From positions 62,001-126,000 of the forward strand of contig JAJPHQ010000037.1 of NCBI GenBank assembly GCA_021325195.1: DNA of 64,000 bases, in the 5' to 3' direction. The notes beneath the pieces are model-generated. The model worked only from the letters and a program-made list of their open reading frames with translations. It did no database searches and was not told where the DNA came from. The translations under genes were made by a program, and so were the position numbers. This document shows, one piece after another, positions 32,668 through 42,800 of this stretch. Source of the DNA: Gammaproteobacteria bacterium. GTDB taxonomy: Bacteria; Pseudomonadota; Gammaproteobacteria; Xanthomonadales; Rhodanobacteraceae. Each line of letters begins with the position of its first letter. The stretch's first letter is position 1.

Positions 32668-33540
32668 TCAGCCGCCGTGGCGCAACCGGATCAGGCCTTC
32701 CTGGGCGGTCGAGGCGACCAGCCTGCCGTCGCGACGGAAGATCTGGCCGCGCACCAGGCCGCGCGCGCCCTGCGCGGTGGGACTGTCGCAGGCATACAGC
32801 AGCCACTCGTCGGTGCGGAACGGTCGGTGGAACCACAGCGCGTGATCCAGGCTGGCCATCTGCAGGTCGGGCGTGAGATACGACACCCCGTGCGGCAGCA
32901 GGGCGGTGCCGATGAAGTGGTAGTCCGAGGCGTAGGCCAGCAGCGCGCGGTGCAGCGCGGGTGGCGCGTGGTCGATGTTCTCGGCCAGCCGGAACCAGAT
33001 GTGCTGGTACGGCGGACGCTTGGCGGGATTCAGCTCGTCGCGGGGCCGCACGAAACGGTACTGGAACGGCCCGTCGGTGCTCAGCCAGCGTTGCAGTTTG
33101 GGCGGCAGTTTCGCCAGTTCCTCGACAGGCAGCGAGTGCGGCGGCGGCAGGTCTTCCGGCATCGGCACTTCGGGCATGCCGGTCTGGTGTTCGAAACCGG
33201 ATTCCCCGATCTGGAACGAGATCGCCGCGTTCAGGATCGGCTGGCCGTGCTGGCTCGCCACCACCCGCCGCACCGAAAAGCTGTGCCCGTCGCGTGCGCG
33301 TTCCACCGAATACACGATCGGCTTCTCGACGTCGCCCGCGCGCAGGAAATAGGCATGCAGCGAGTGCGCGCCGCGCGCTGGATCGACCGTCTGCTGTGCG
33401 GCCGACAGCGCCTGGCCCAGCACCTGGCCGCCGAACACGTAGCGCGTGCCGATGTCGCGGCTCTCGCCCCGGAACAGGTTGTCCTCCAGCCGTTCCAGTT
33501 GCAGCAGTTCGATCAATTCGGCGACACGGGGCTGGCTCAT
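32668..33540 (-). CDS. tesB: acyl-CoA thioesterase II
   Basis: A 290-residue double-hotdog thioesterase. TesB motifs are GTRYVFGGQVLGQALSAAQQ, HSLHAYFLRAGD, VYSVERARDGHSFSVRRV and, in the second hotdog, ASLDHALWFHRPFRTDEWLL with the conserved Asp, then ARGLVRGQIFRRDGRLVAST with the Gln region. It hydrolyses acyl-CoA esters in the cytoplasm. I start at 33540 since the frame upstream lacks family similarity. Confidence 0.95.
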   Translation of the reverse strand: MSQPRVAELIELLQLERLEDNLFRGESRDIGTRYVFGGQVLGQALSAAQQTVDPARGAHSLHAYFLRAGDVEKPIVYSVERARDGHSFSVRRVVASQHGQPILNAAISFQIGESGFEHQTGMPEVPMPEDLPPPHSLPVEELAKLPPKLQRWLSTDGPFQYRFVRPRDELNPAKRPPYQHIWFRLAENIDHAPPALHRALLAYASDYHFIGTALLPHGVSYLTPDLQMASLDHALWFHRPFRTDEWLLYACDSPTAQGARGLVRGQIFRRDGRLVASTAQEGLIRLRHGG

Positions 33541-33627
33541 GCGGAAGGCGGGGCAAGAAGAACGCGCGATTTTATCGTGGAAGCCCGCGCGCATGCGAAC
33601 CCGGATCGGCCGCCCGTGCGCGGGCTG

Positions 33628-34185
33628 CTACCCCCGCCGCAGGCTGCACCCGCGCATCACCCGATCCCACGGGAACATCGGACCGGGGTCGAGCTTGCGG
33701 CGCACCTGTATCGATGCGTTGTCACTGGCCGGCACCGTGCCGGTGTCGAGATCCTCGTGCCCCGCGATCGCGCGCAGGTTCGGCAGTGCCGTGCGCAAAT
33801 GCGAAAGCAATGCCAGCAGCGCGTCGATCTGCGCGTCGGAGTAGGGTTCGGCCATCGTCTGCCGGCGCGAATCGAACCAGTCGGGGAAACGTCCGCTGTT
33901 GACCAGTTCGATGCCGATCGAATGTCCGTTGTGGCCGCGCACGTGGTGCGCGACGCGGTCATCCGGCACGTAGCGCACGATGGCGCCGTCGCGATCGATG
34001 TAGTAATGCCCGCTGTTGCCGGTGCCGTCCGCGTGCCGGATGCGCTCGCCGTATCCGCGCGCCGTTGCCAGATCCGGCAGTTCGGTGCAGTGGATCACCA
34101 CCAGGTCGATGTCTGTCGGTGCACGAGGTTGCAGCCGTTCGACGTAAGGCAGAAATTCGTCGCGAATCGGAATGGACATTTCCAT
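33628..34185 (-). CDS. N-acetylmuramoyl-L-alanine amidase (AmpD/AmiD-type)
   Basis: A 185-residue zinc amidase (Amidase_2). Zinc ligands appear as DLVVIHCTELPD, the HYYIDRDGAIVRYVPDDRVA segment with VRGHNGHSIGIELVN and the final AGHEDLDTG. It cleaves the bond between MurNAc and L-Ala. There is no signal peptide, so a cytoplasmic AmpD-like role in muropeptide recycling is likely. Confidence 0.9.
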   Translation of the reverse strand: MEMSIPIRDEFLPYVERLQPRAPTDIDLVVIHCTELPDLATARGYGERIRHADGTGNSGHYYIDRDGAIVRYVPDDRVAHHVRGHNGHSIGIELVNSGRFPDWFDSRRQTMAEPYSDAQIDALLALLSHLRTALPNLRAIAGHEDLDTGTVPASDNASIQVRRKLDPGPMFPWDRVMRGCSLRRG

Positions 34186-34236
34186 GGCGACAGTATTGCA
34201 TGAAAGCGCAAGTACGTGGCCGTGCCTGTTACGCTT

Positions 34237-34270
34237 TCTCCCGTCTCCCGTCTCCCGTCTCCCGTCTCCG
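34237..34270. repeat. 7-bp tandem repeat (TCTCCCG), four perfect units plus a partial
   Basis: Units begin at 34237, 34244, 34251 and 34258, followed by a partial copy lacking one C. The tract ends five bases before the ATG of the alpha/beta hydrolase at 34275, so its length may alter the leader of that mRNA. Confidence 0.85.
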
Positions 34271-34274
34271 AACC

Positions 34275-34796
34275 ATGCAAGGCACCGTCATCCTTTCGCA
34301 CGGCACCGACAGCGGCCCCGACGCGACCAAGGTGAGTGCGCTGGCAAGGCTCGCCGAATCGATGGGCTGGCGCACGCAGCGCCCGGATTTCCGCGAGGAC
34401 GACAAGCTGGGCTACGCCGGCTCGGTGCCGCCGCGGGTGGCGCGGCTGGTCGCCGCCGCGCGCGGGGCCACGCGCCCGCTGGTGCTGGCGGGTTCCAGCA
34501 TGGGCGCGTTCGTGTCGGGACTGGCGTCGCTGGAAGTGCCTTGCGACGCGCTGTTCCTGATCGCATTGCCGGTCGCGATCCCGCGTTATTCCGGACGCTT
34601 CGACATGGCGCGCACGGTGCGCGCGATGCTGGTGCACGGCTGGCGCGACGAGCTGTGTCCGCCGGTGGCCACGCTGGCCTTCGCGCGCGAACGCGGCATT
34701 CCGGCGCTGGTGCTGGACGACGACCATCGGCTCGCCAACCATGTGGGCGTGATCGGGCAGCAGTTCGGGCTGTTTCTGGAATCGTTGCCGGGATAG
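34275..34796 (+). CDS. alpha/beta hydrolase fold protein
   Basis: A 173-residue small hydrolase. It begins TVILSHGTDSGPDATKVSAL, has the nucleophile elbow LVLAGSSMGAFVSGLASL and ends with VLDDDHRLANHVGVIGQQF, with the catalytic His. It lacks a lid domain. The start at 34275 is close to a heptamer tandem repeat and there is no standard ribosome site. It is followed seven bases later by rlmL. Confidence 0.82.
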   Translation: MQGTVILSHGTDSGPDATKVSALARLAESMGWRTQRPDFREDDKLGYAGSVPPRVARLVAAARGATRPLVLAGSSMGAFVSGLASLEVPCDALFLIALPVAIPRYSGRFDMARTVRAMLVHGWRDELCPPVATLAFARERGIPALVLDDDHRLANHVGVIGQQFGLFLESLPG

Positions 34797-34803
34797 CAGG
34801 ACG

Positions 34804-37014
34804 ATGCGCCTTTTCGCCACCTGCCCCAAGGGCCTGGAATACCTGCTGCGCGATGAATTGATCGCGCTGGGCGCGGACGCGCACGAAATGCTGGCCGGCG
34901 TGCGTTTCGAGGGTGAACTCGGGACCGCCTACCGCGCCTGCCTGGAATCGCGCCTCGCCAGCCGGGTGCTGTTGCCGCTGGCGGAGTTCGAAGCGCCGGA
35001 CGCCGACGCGTTGTACGAAGGCGTGCGCGCGATCGACTGGTCGGGACACGTCGCGCCCGATGCGACCATCGCGATCGACGCCACGGGCAGCAGCGGCACG
35101 CTCACGCATTCGGGCTTCGCGGCGCAGAAGGTCAAGGATGCGATCGCGGACCAGTGCCGCGAACGTTCCGGCGTGCGGCCGGACGTGCAGCCGGAACGCC
35201 CCGCGCTGCGGTTGAACCTGCGCCTGCACCGCGGCCGCGCCACGCTGTCGATCGACCTGTCCGGCGAGCCGCTGCACCGGCGCGGCTGGCGGCGCGAGCA
35301 GGGCGAGGCACCGCTCAAGGAAAACCTGGCCTGCGCGATGCTGCTGCGTGCGCGCTGGCCGGAGATCCACGCGCAAGGCGGCGCACTGTTCAATCCCATG
35401 TGCGGGTCCGGCACGCTGCTGATCGAAGGCGCGTGGATGGCCGCCGACGTGGCGCCCGGCCTGCAGCGCGACTACTTCGGTTTCCTGGGCTGGCGCGGTC
35501 ACGACCAGGCGCTGTGGCAGCGGCTGCGCGACGAGGCGCGCGAGCGCGCGCTGACGGGTCTGCGCGGCTTGCGGCCCTGCTTCCTCGGCAGCGACCACGA
35601 TGCGCGGATGCTCGCGATCGCGACGCACAACCTGCAAACCGCGGGCGTGGCCGGATTCGTCTCGCTGCAGAAACACGACATCGCGCACCTGCAGCGTCCG
35701 CGCGAATTCGCCACCGGGCTGGTGATCAGCAATCCGCCCTACGGCGAGCGCATGGGCGATCGGCAAACCCTGCCGGAACTCTACCGGGTCTTCGGCGAAC
35801 GCCTGCGCCAGGACTTCGCGGGCTGGAGCGCGGCGGTGCTGACTTCCGGGCCGGAACTGGAGCGCGCGCTGGGCTTGCACGCGGACAAGCGTTACGTGCT
35901 CTACAACGGCGCGATCGAATGCGCGTTGGCGGTGTTCGATATCCGCTCCGCGGGCGAAATGCATCCGCCGCAACCGCTGCCGGCCGGCGCGGAAATGGTC
36001 GCGAACCGGATCCGCAAGAACCTGCGGCATCTCAGGAAATACCTCGCGCGCGAACGGATCGAATGCTTCCGTGCCTACGACGCCGACCTGCCGGAATACG
36101 CCGCGGCGATCGACGTGTACCGCGGCGTCCCGGCCGATGCCGCAACGCCCCCGCCCGGCCGTCCGCGACGGGAAGACGGCGTTGCGCCGCCGCAGACGTG
36201 GCTGCACGTCCAGGAATACGCGCCGCCCGCCAGCATCGATCCCGCCGCTGCCCGCATACGCCTGCACGACCTGCTGCGCGCGGCGCGCGAGGTGTTCGGG
36301 GTGCCGCGCGAACGCGTGGTGCTGAAGACCCGCGCCCGCGGCAGGGGCGGCGAGAAATACGGGCGCCTTGCCGCGCGCGAACAGTACCTGGTGGTGGAAG
36401 AGGGCGGCCTGCGGTTTCTGGTCAACCTGCATGACCGGATCGACACCGGCCTGTTCCTCGATCACCGGCTGGTGCGCGCGCGGCTGCGCGGACTGGCCGG
36501 GGGCCGCGACTGCCTGAACCTGTTTGCCTACACCGGCGCCGCCAGCGTGTATGCCGCGGCCGGCGGCGCGCGCGGCACCACCAGCGTCGATCTGTCGCCG
36601 GTGTATCTGGAATGGGCCTCGCGCAATCTGGCGTTGAACGGATTCAGCAGCGCCTCGCATCGTCTGGTGCAGGCCGACGCGATGACTTTCCTGCAATCGG
36701 ATCGCTCCCGCTACGGCCTGATCTACGTCGATCCACCCACGTTTTCCAATTCCAAGCGCGCCGGCGATTTCGATGTGCAACGCGATCACGTGGCGTTGCT
36801 GCGCGCTTGCGCGCGCCGGTTGAACGAAGACGGCGTGATCGTGTTCTCCAACAACTACCGCCGCTTCCGGCTGGATGCCGATGCGCTGGATCCGGATTTC
36901 ATGATCGAGGACATCGGCCGTGCCGGCATTCCACCCGACTTCGCGCGTCGGCCGCGCATCCACGGCTGCTGGCTTCTCCGCCTGCGACTCCGTCCCGGAA
37001 TTCCGCTCCCCTGA
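34804..37014 (+). CDS. rlmL: bifunctional 23S rRNA methyltransferase RlmKL
   Basis: A 736-residue fusion of RlmL (m2G2445) and RlmK (m7G2069). The N-terminal THUMP domain (MRLFATCPKGLEYLLRDELI onwards) is followed by the first methyltransferase with PMCGSGTLLIEGAWMA and the catalytic SNPPYGERMG, and the second with NLFAYTGAASVYAAAGGA and YVDPPTFSNSKR. The fused form is usual in gammaproteobacteria. There is no gap or frameshift. Confidence 0.96.
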   Translation: MRLFATCPKGLEYLLRDELIALGADAHEMLAGVRFEGELGTAYRACLESRLASRVLLPLAEFEAPDADALYEGVRAIDWSGHVAPDATIAIDATGSSGTLTHSGFAAQKVKDAIADQCRERSGVRPDVQPERPALRLNLRLHRGRATLSIDLSGEPLHRRGWRREQGEAPLKENLACAMLLRARWPEIHAQGGALFNPMCGSGTLLIEGAWMAADVAPGLQRDYFGFLGWRGHDQALWQRLRDEARERALTGLRGLRPCFLGSDHDARMLAIATHNLQTAGVAGFVSLQKHDIAHLQRPREFATGLVISNPPYGERMGDRQTLPELYRVFGERLRQDFAGWSAAVLTSGPELERALGLHADKRYVLYNGAIECALAVFDIRSAGEMHPPQPLPAGAEMVANRIRKNLRHLRKYLARERIECFRAYDADLPEYAAAIDVYRGVPADAATPPPGRPRREDGVAPPQTWLHVQEYAPPASIDPAAARIRLHDLLRAAREVFGVPRERVVLKTRARGRGGEKYGRLAAREQYLVVEEGGLRFLVNLHDRIDTGLFLDHRLVRARLRGLAGGRDCLNLFAYTGAASVYAAAGGARGTTSVDLSPVYLEWASRNLALNGFSSASHRLVQADAMTFLQSDRSRYGLIYVDPPTFSNSKRAGDFDVQRDHVALLRACARRLNEDGVIVFSNNYRRFRLDADALDPDFMIEDIGRAGIPPDFARRPRIHGCWLLRLRLRPGIPLP

Positions 37015-37098
37015 GTCGGCGATGGATGCAGCGCGAAACGATGGGGTGATGGGGCCAGGGGACAGTTGAAACGTCGCGTCCGGAGGCATCGGCACCGG

Positions 37099-37127
37099 CT
37101 GAAACGTCCGCTGACGGGACGTTTCAG
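37099..37127. terminator. 11-bp hairpin downstream of rlmL
   Basis: CTGAAACGTCC-gctgacg-GGACGTTTCAG is a perfect 11-bp stem. A related TGAAACGTC copy lies just before it near 37069. It ends 60 bp before the next start codon and lacks a T-tract. Confidence 0.5.
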
Positions 37128-37187
37128 GAGTGATTCAGTGCCGGAGCGCGAGCATGCCCAAGGCAGGTTGCAGCATCGGAGGGTGTC

Positions 37188-37562
37188 ATGAAACTCCGCG
37201 TTCTCGTTCGGCGTGCGACCCTGTTCGCGGCGCTGGCGCTGGCCATGGCAGCGGTCGCGCCGACGGCGTTCGCGCGCGTGCACGTCGGCATCGGCATCGG
37301 TTTCTACGGGCCGGGTTACAGCGTCGGCATCAGCAGCGGCTGCTGGGGTTGCGGGTACTGGGCCGCGGCGCCGGTGTACTACGTGCCGCCGCCCGTGTAC
37401 TACGCCCCCGCGTATTACGGTCCGGTGTACTACCCGGCCTATCCGGTCTACTACGGATACGTGCACGCGTATCCGGTCTATCGCGGCTACTACTACCGCG
37501 GTCACCACGATTACCGTGGCGGCTACTACCGCCACGGTGGTGACTGGCATCACGGCCACTGA
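37188..37562 (+). CDS. secreted Tyr/Gly/Pro-rich protein
   Basis: A 124-residue protein with a signal peptide (cleavage near residue 29 after TAFA). The mature part is strongly biased to Tyr, Gly, Pro and His: a Gly/Tyr block, then Pro-Val-Tyr-Tyr repeats (PVYYVPPPVYYAPAYYGPVY), ending with a His-rich tail RHGGDWHHGH. A CWGC pair is at about residues 47-50. Such proteins are often envelope-associated; no domain is recognised. GGAGGG precedes the ATG. Confidence 0.75.
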   Translation: MKLRVLVRRATLFAALALAMAAVAPTAFARVHVGIGIGFYGPGYSVGISSGCWGCGYWAAAPVYYVPPPVYYAPAYYGPVYYPAYPVYYGYVHAYPVYRGYYYRGHHDYRGGYYRHGGDWHHGH

Positions 37563-37648
37563 CGGATGACGGCCCGGACGCCGCCGCTCCGTCACCGCGA
37601 CGAGGCGCGCTTGCGTTTTCCTAATCCCGGCTGTGCTACAACGCGCCG

Positions 37649-38281
37649 GTGAGCCGTCTTCCGCCCAGTCCCTGGCACAACGACGCCGGCGAAGCCGCCG
37701 TCGATGCCAACCCGCTGCTGACCTTCCTCAGGCAGTGGCTGCGCAATCCCGTGCAGATGGCGGCGGTTTCGCCCTCGGGACGCGAGCTGGCGCAGCGCAT
37801 GGTCGAACAGTTGCCGCCCGGCGCGCAGCGGGTGATCGAGATCGGCGCCGGTACCGGGGTGTTCACGCGCGCACTGCTGGAGCACGGGATCGATCCCGCG
37901 AAGCTGCTGGTGATCGAGGTCAACCCAGAGCTGTCGCGCTTTCTGCACGAGCGCTTTCCGGACGTGCGGATCGCCTGCGCCGATGCGCGCCGGCTGCGCG
38001 ACGTCGCGGCTGAAAACGGCATGCTGGCCGGGGACCAACGCGCCGACGCCGTGATCAGCGGTCTCGGGCTGCTGATGATGCCGCGTTCGCTGCAACGCGA
38101 AATCCTGGGCGCGGCGTTTTCGGTGCTGGGCAAGGGCGGCCGCTTCATCCAGTTCAGTTACGGGCCCGTCAGTCCGGTGCCGCGAAGCCTGCTGGAGGAA
38201 CTGGGGTTGTCGGTGCGCAGGACCGCGACCGCCTGGCGCAACGTTCCGCCCGCCAACGTGTTCGTCTATCAAAGGGATTGA
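37649..38281 (+). CDS. phospholipid N-methyltransferase-like (PmtA family)
   Basis: A 210-residue SAM methyltransferase. FLRQWLRNPVQMAAVSPSGR and VIEIGAGTGVFTRALLEHGI match the PmtA-type enzymes that methylate phosphatidylethanolamine, and AVISGLGLLMMPRSLQREIL fits motif IV. A GTG at 37649 is used as start. The alternative is another small-molecule methyltransferase of the same fold. Confidence 0.85.
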   Translation: MSRLPPSPWHNDAGEAAVDANPLLTFLRQWLRNPVQMAAVSPSGRELAQRMVEQLPPGAQRVIEIGAGTGVFTRALLEHGIDPAKLLVIEVNPELSRFLHERFPDVRIACADARRLRDVAAENGMLAGDQRADAVISGLGLLMMPRSLQREILGAAFSVLGKGGRFIQFSYGPVSPVPRSLLEELGLSVRRTATAWRNVPPANVFVYQRD

Positions 38282-38323
38282 TGCGCCATCCGGGCACGCG
38301 AAAGCGGATGGCGCGGAGCCCGC

Positions 38324-38785
38324 TCAGCCCAGTTCCAGCGCGTAATCGAGCATCCCGTCTTCGCGCACGTAGCCCAGCGATTCGTACAGCGCCTGCGCGC
38401 CGTGGTTGTCGCGGGCGGTGGAGAGCAGCAGCCGTACCGCGCCGGTTTCGAGCGCATGCCGTCGCGCGCGTTGCATCAATGCGCGCGCCACGCCGCGCCG
38501 GCGCGCGGCGGCGTCCACGTAAAGATCGTTGAGGATCCACAGCGGACGCGCGGATACCGACGAAAAGCAGGGATACAACTGCGTGAAGCCCAGCGCCTCG
38601 CCGCCCGCCCCGCGCGCGAGGAAGATCGCCGATTCGCCCCGCTGCAGCCTTTCCCGCAGAAAATCGCGCGCCAGCACGGGATCGGACGGCTTCCGGTAAA
38701 ACACCCGATAGGCATCGAACAGGGGTGTCAGCGTGTCGAGATCGTCAAGCGTGGCGCGGGCGATCGTGATGTCGGCGGCATTCAT
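38324..38785 (-). CDS. GNAT family N-acetyltransferase
   Basis: A 153-residue GNAT protein: ITIARATLDDLDTLTPLFDA at the start and the acetyl-CoA motif LYVDAAARRRGVARALMQRA. FYRKPSDPVLARDFLRERLQ is like the group that includes histone-acetyltransferase HPA2-type proteins. GGAGCGC precedes the ATG. Substrate unknown. Confidence 0.88.
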   Translation of the reverse strand: MNAADITIARATLDDLDTLTPLFDAYRVFYRKPSDPVLARDFLRERLQRGESAIFLARGAGGEALGFTQLYPCFSSVSARPLWILNDLYVDAAARRRGVARALMQRARRHALETGAVRLLLSTARDNHGAQALYESLGYVREDGMLDYALELG

Positions 38786-38893
38786 GCGCGCTCCGGTCTC
38801 GTGCGTGGCAGCGCGCGATGATGGGCGGGCAGGCGCGGCCGTGCAAGCCTGCGCGGCCGCGCCGCGACGACGGTCAGCCGGCTTGCACGGCGT

Positions 38894-39292
38894 TCAATGC
38901 TGGGTTCTCACCCAGCGCTGGTACTGGGCACGCGTGACGTACTTGCCGCCACCGCTGGCATACAGGAAATCGCTGTCGAGCGGCGGGTAGGCCCTCGCCT
39001 CGACTTCGCTGATGCGTCCGTCGTGGTTGGTATCCAGCGAGGCGAACGGCGGAGGCGGTCCGTAGTTCTGCGACGCGGCGGGCATGCCCGCGCGCACGAT
39101 CAGGGTACCGTCGGGCAGCTTGTAGGTCGCGCTGGATTCCGTGCCCGGGTAGAAACCCTGGTTGCCGGTGGTCTCGGCGGTGTTCGCCTGCGCGCCGGTG
39201 TCCTGGGCCGCGAACGCGGCGGGCCCCGCGCCCAGCAGGCCCGCCAGCAGCGCGGCGGCGATGGCTGTCCGGATCGGATGGTGCTGTGTCAT
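38894..39292 (-). CDS. secreted EF-hand protein
   Basis: A 132-residue protein with a signal peptide (about residues 1-29, ending AAFAAQ). The mature part has one canonical EF-hand loop, DTNHDGRISEVE, near residues 88-99, preceded by a Pro-rich segment. It likely binds calcium in the periplasm. AAGGAG is upstream of the ATG. Role unknown. Confidence 0.82.
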   Translation of the reverse strand: MTQHHPIRTAIAAALLAGLLGAGPAAFAAQDTGAQANTAETTGNQGFYPGTESSATYKLPDGTLIVRAGMPAASQNYGPPPPFASLDTNHDGRISEVEARAYPPLDSDFLYASGGGKYVTRAQYQRWVRTQH

Positions 39293-39432
39293 GACTGGAC
39301 TCCTTGCCGTGGTGCGGCGCGTGGCGCCGCGGACACCAGCATGAGACAGCGACCGGCCGCCGCGGGTTCAGGGCCGGTTGCGGACACGCCGGCTCCGATC
39401 AGCCGGCGTTCAAGTGCCGGGCGTGCCCCGGA

Positions 39433-39804
39433 TCAGCCGTGCAGCAGTTGATGCACAAGGTAAACGATCAGGAACACCCCCAAACAGGCGAGCATGATGC
39501 CCAGCAGCGTGTCGCCGACGGCGCTGCCGTAGCCGAGCTCGCGTGCATCGTTGATGGCCTTGCGATGGTGCAGGTAGCGCATCGTCGCCGCCACCACGAT
39601 CAGCGCCGCCAGCACGATCAGCGCCAGCCCCACCGCCTGTGCCGCGTGCACGTGGTTCGCCAGACCCGCGTTGTGGCCGAGGTAGGCCAGGAACAGGTCG
39701 AAGCGCTCGATCACGAACCCGAACGCCATGATCGCGATCGCGGTCCGCACCCAGGCGAGATAGGTGCGTTCGTTGGCGGCGTGGTCGGTGAAGCGCGGAA
39801 TCAT
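39433..39804 (-). CDS. DUF202 family membrane protein (YidH-like)
   Basis: A 123-residue protein with three hydrophobic segments. ERTYLAWVRTAIAIMAFGFV is the DUF202 signature, followed by two more helices. Function unknown. I start at the ATG at 39804 because the family begins just there. Confidence 0.87.
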   Translation of the reverse strand: MIPRFTDHAANERTYLAWVRTAIAIMAFGFVIERFDLFLAYLGHNAGLANHVHAAQAVGLALIVLAALIVVAATMRYLHHRKAINDARELGYGSAVGDTLLGIMLACLGVFLIVYLVHQLLHG

Positions 39805-39880
39805 GGGCCCGGTCGTCCACGGCGGCGGGTGCGGACAAAGCGTAGCGGAATCCGGGACAGGCCTGCATGCCGCGGCGGCG

Positions 39881-42800
39881 CTATGCCGCCTTCGCCTTCG
39901 CGGCCAGGGTTTGCAGCAGTTCGTCCGCCAGCCGCAGGCGGTCGGCGGGTTCCGGCAGCTCCGCGCTGATGCGCAGCTTGTCCGCACCCTCCAGCTTGTA
40001 CGTGCGCGGCTCGCGCCGGATCAGGTTCAGCACGTTCAACGGCTCGATGTCCGGCTTTTCGCGGAAGCTGATCCGGCCGCCGGCGGCGCCGAGGTCGAGC
40101 TTGCGGATGCCCAGCGCGGCGGCACGCCGCCTCAGCGCAGCGATCGCGAACAGGCTCTTCGCCGCCTGCGGCAGCAGGCCGAAGCGGTCGATCATTTCGA
40201 CCTGCAGGTCGCGCAGCGCCTCGTCGTCGCGCGCCCCGGCGATGCGCTTGTACAGCGTCAGCCGCGCGTGCACGTCGGGCAGGTAATCGTCCGGGATCAG
40301 CGCGGGCATGTGCAGCTCGATTTCGGTCTCGCCCGCGCCCGTTTCGAAATCGAAGTCGGGTTCCCTGCCGGAACGCAGCGCGGTCACCGCGCGGTCCAGC
40401 AGTTCGCTGTAAAGCGCGAAGCCGATCGCCTCGATCTGGCCCGACTGTGCCTCGCCCAGGAGTTCTCCCGCGCCGCGGATTTCCATGTCGTGGGTCGCCA
40501 GCGTGAAGCCGGCGCCCAGCTCTTCCAGCGATTCCAGCGCGGCGAGGCGCTTTTCCGCGTCCGCGGTCATGGCCTTGCGGTCGGGCACGATCAGGTAGGC
40601 GTAGGCGCGGTGGTGCGAGCGGCCCACGCGCCCGCGCAACTGGTGCAACTGCGCGAGGCCGAAGCGGTCGGCGCGGTCGATCACGATGGTGTTGGCGGTG
40701 GGCACGTCGATGCCGGATTCGATGATGGTGGTGCACACCAGCACGTTGAAGCGCTGGCGATGGAAATCCAGCATGGTGCGTTCCAGCTCGTGCGCGGACA
40801 TCCGTCCGTGTGCGATCCGGATACGCGCGTCGGGCACGAGTTTCTCCAGATCGCGCGTGGTGCGTTCGATGGTGTCGATCGAGTTGTGCAGGAAATACAC
40901 CTGGCCGCCGCGCGCCAGTTCGCGCTGGAACGCCTCGCGCACCAGCGCGGGATCGTATTGCGCGACCAGCGTCTTCACCGCCATCCGCGCCACCGGCGGC
41001 GTCGCGATGATGGAAAGATCGCGCATGCCGCTCATCGCCATGTTGAGCGTGCGCGGGATCGGCGTCGCGGTGAGGGTGAGCAGGTCCACTTCGGCGCGCA
41101 GCTTCTTCAACCGTTCCTTGTGGCGCACGCCGAAGCGGTGTTCCTCGTCCACGATCACCAGCCCGAGGTCCCTGAACTTCACGTCCGGCTGCAGCAGGCG
41201 GTGCGTGCCGATCACGATGTCGAGCGTTCCGTCGGCAAGTCTCCGCAGTGCTTCGTCGGCATCCTTTTTCGAACGGAAACGCGACAGCAGTTCCACGCGC
41301 ACCGGAAAATCCGCGAGGCGGTCACGGAAGGTGTCGTAATGCTGCTGCGCCAGCAGGGTGGTGGGCACCAGCAGGGCGACCTGCCGGCCGGCGGTCGCGA
41401 CCGCGAACGCGGCGCGCAGCGCGACTTCGGTCTTGCCGAAACCCACGTCGCCGCAGACCACCCGGTCCATCGGCTGCGGCGCCGCAAGGTCGGCCAGCAC
41501 CGCGTCGATCGCGGCCTGCTGGTCGGGCGTTTCCTCGAACGGGAACCCTGCCGCAAAACGCGCCAGCATCGCGCGGTCGTACGCGATGGCGTTGCCCTGG
41601 CGCGCCGCGCGCCGGGCATGGATCGCCAGCAGTTCGGCGGCCACGTCGCGCACCTTTTCCGCGGCCTTGCGCCGGGCCCGCTGCCACGCCTCGCCGCCCA
41701 GCGAATGCAGCGGCGCCGCCTCGTCGGAGGCGCCGGCATAGCGGCTGACCAGCGCGAGCTGGGCGACCGGCACGTACAGCCTGTCACCGCGCGCATATTC
41801 GATCGCGAGGAATTCGCCCGGCATCCCGCCCACTTCCAGCGCGATCAATCCCAGATAGCGGCCGACGCCGTGATCGACGTGCACGATCGGCGCGCCGATT
41901 TCGAGTTCGGTGAGATCGCGCAGGATCGCCTCGGGATCGCGCCCGGCCACGCGGCGGCGGTGGCGTTCAGCGCGCGCCCGGTCGCCCGCGAGTTCGCGCT
42001 CGGTGAAAACGGTGATGGCCGGCCGGGTCAGCGCGAAGCCGCGTTCCAGCGGCGCGATGGTGAGCGCGGCATGGCCGTCCTCTCCGCTCCGGGGAGAGGG
42101 CTGGGGCGAGGGGGCCACGAACGACTGCCAGGAATCGACGACGCGCCATGGCAATCCGGCGGCGGCCAGTTGTTCGGCCAGCGCCTCGCGCCGTCCAGGC
42201 GAATCCGCGGCGATCAATACGCGCCGGTCGGGATGCGCACCCAGCCATTCGCGCAGCCGGGCGGGAAAGCCGCCGGCCGCCGCGCCGCCCGCGGAGAGAT
42301 CGGGCGCCGCCTGCGTGCCGGTGTCCGCGGCGCGCATGTCGCCGGGATCCACGACGTCGATGCGCAGCACGCGGTTCAGGCGTTCGCGCAGCGACTGCGG
42401 CGGCAGGTACAGTTCCATCGGCGGCAGCACCGGGCGCTCGATGTCGTGCGCACGCTGGTCGTAGCGCTCGCCGGTCTGTTTCCAGAATCGTTCCGCCGCG
42501 TCCAGCGCCTCCCTGCCGATCACGAACAGCGCGTCGCCGCCGAGGTAATCGAACAGCGTTTCGGTCCGTTCGAAGAACAGCGGCAGGTAGTATTCGATGC
42601 CCGCAGGGGTCACGCCCTGCTTCATGTCCTGATACAGCGGGCAGCGCCGCACGTCGATCGGGAAGCGTTCGCGCAGGCGGTCGCGGAACGCGCGCATGGA
42701 TTCGTCGGTCAGCGGAAACTCGCGCGCCGGTAGCAGCTTGACCGCATCGACCTGGTGCAGCGAGCGCTGCGTTTCCGGATCGAAGCCCCGGATCGATTCC

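Noticed and set aside
34288-37095. 935-codon frame on the minus strand
   Set aside because: It is antisense to rlmL, whose motifs are intact throughout; no domain is recognisable in the antisense frame.
39764-42733. 989-codon frame on the plus strand
   Set aside because: It is antisense to mfd and lacks any recognisable domain.
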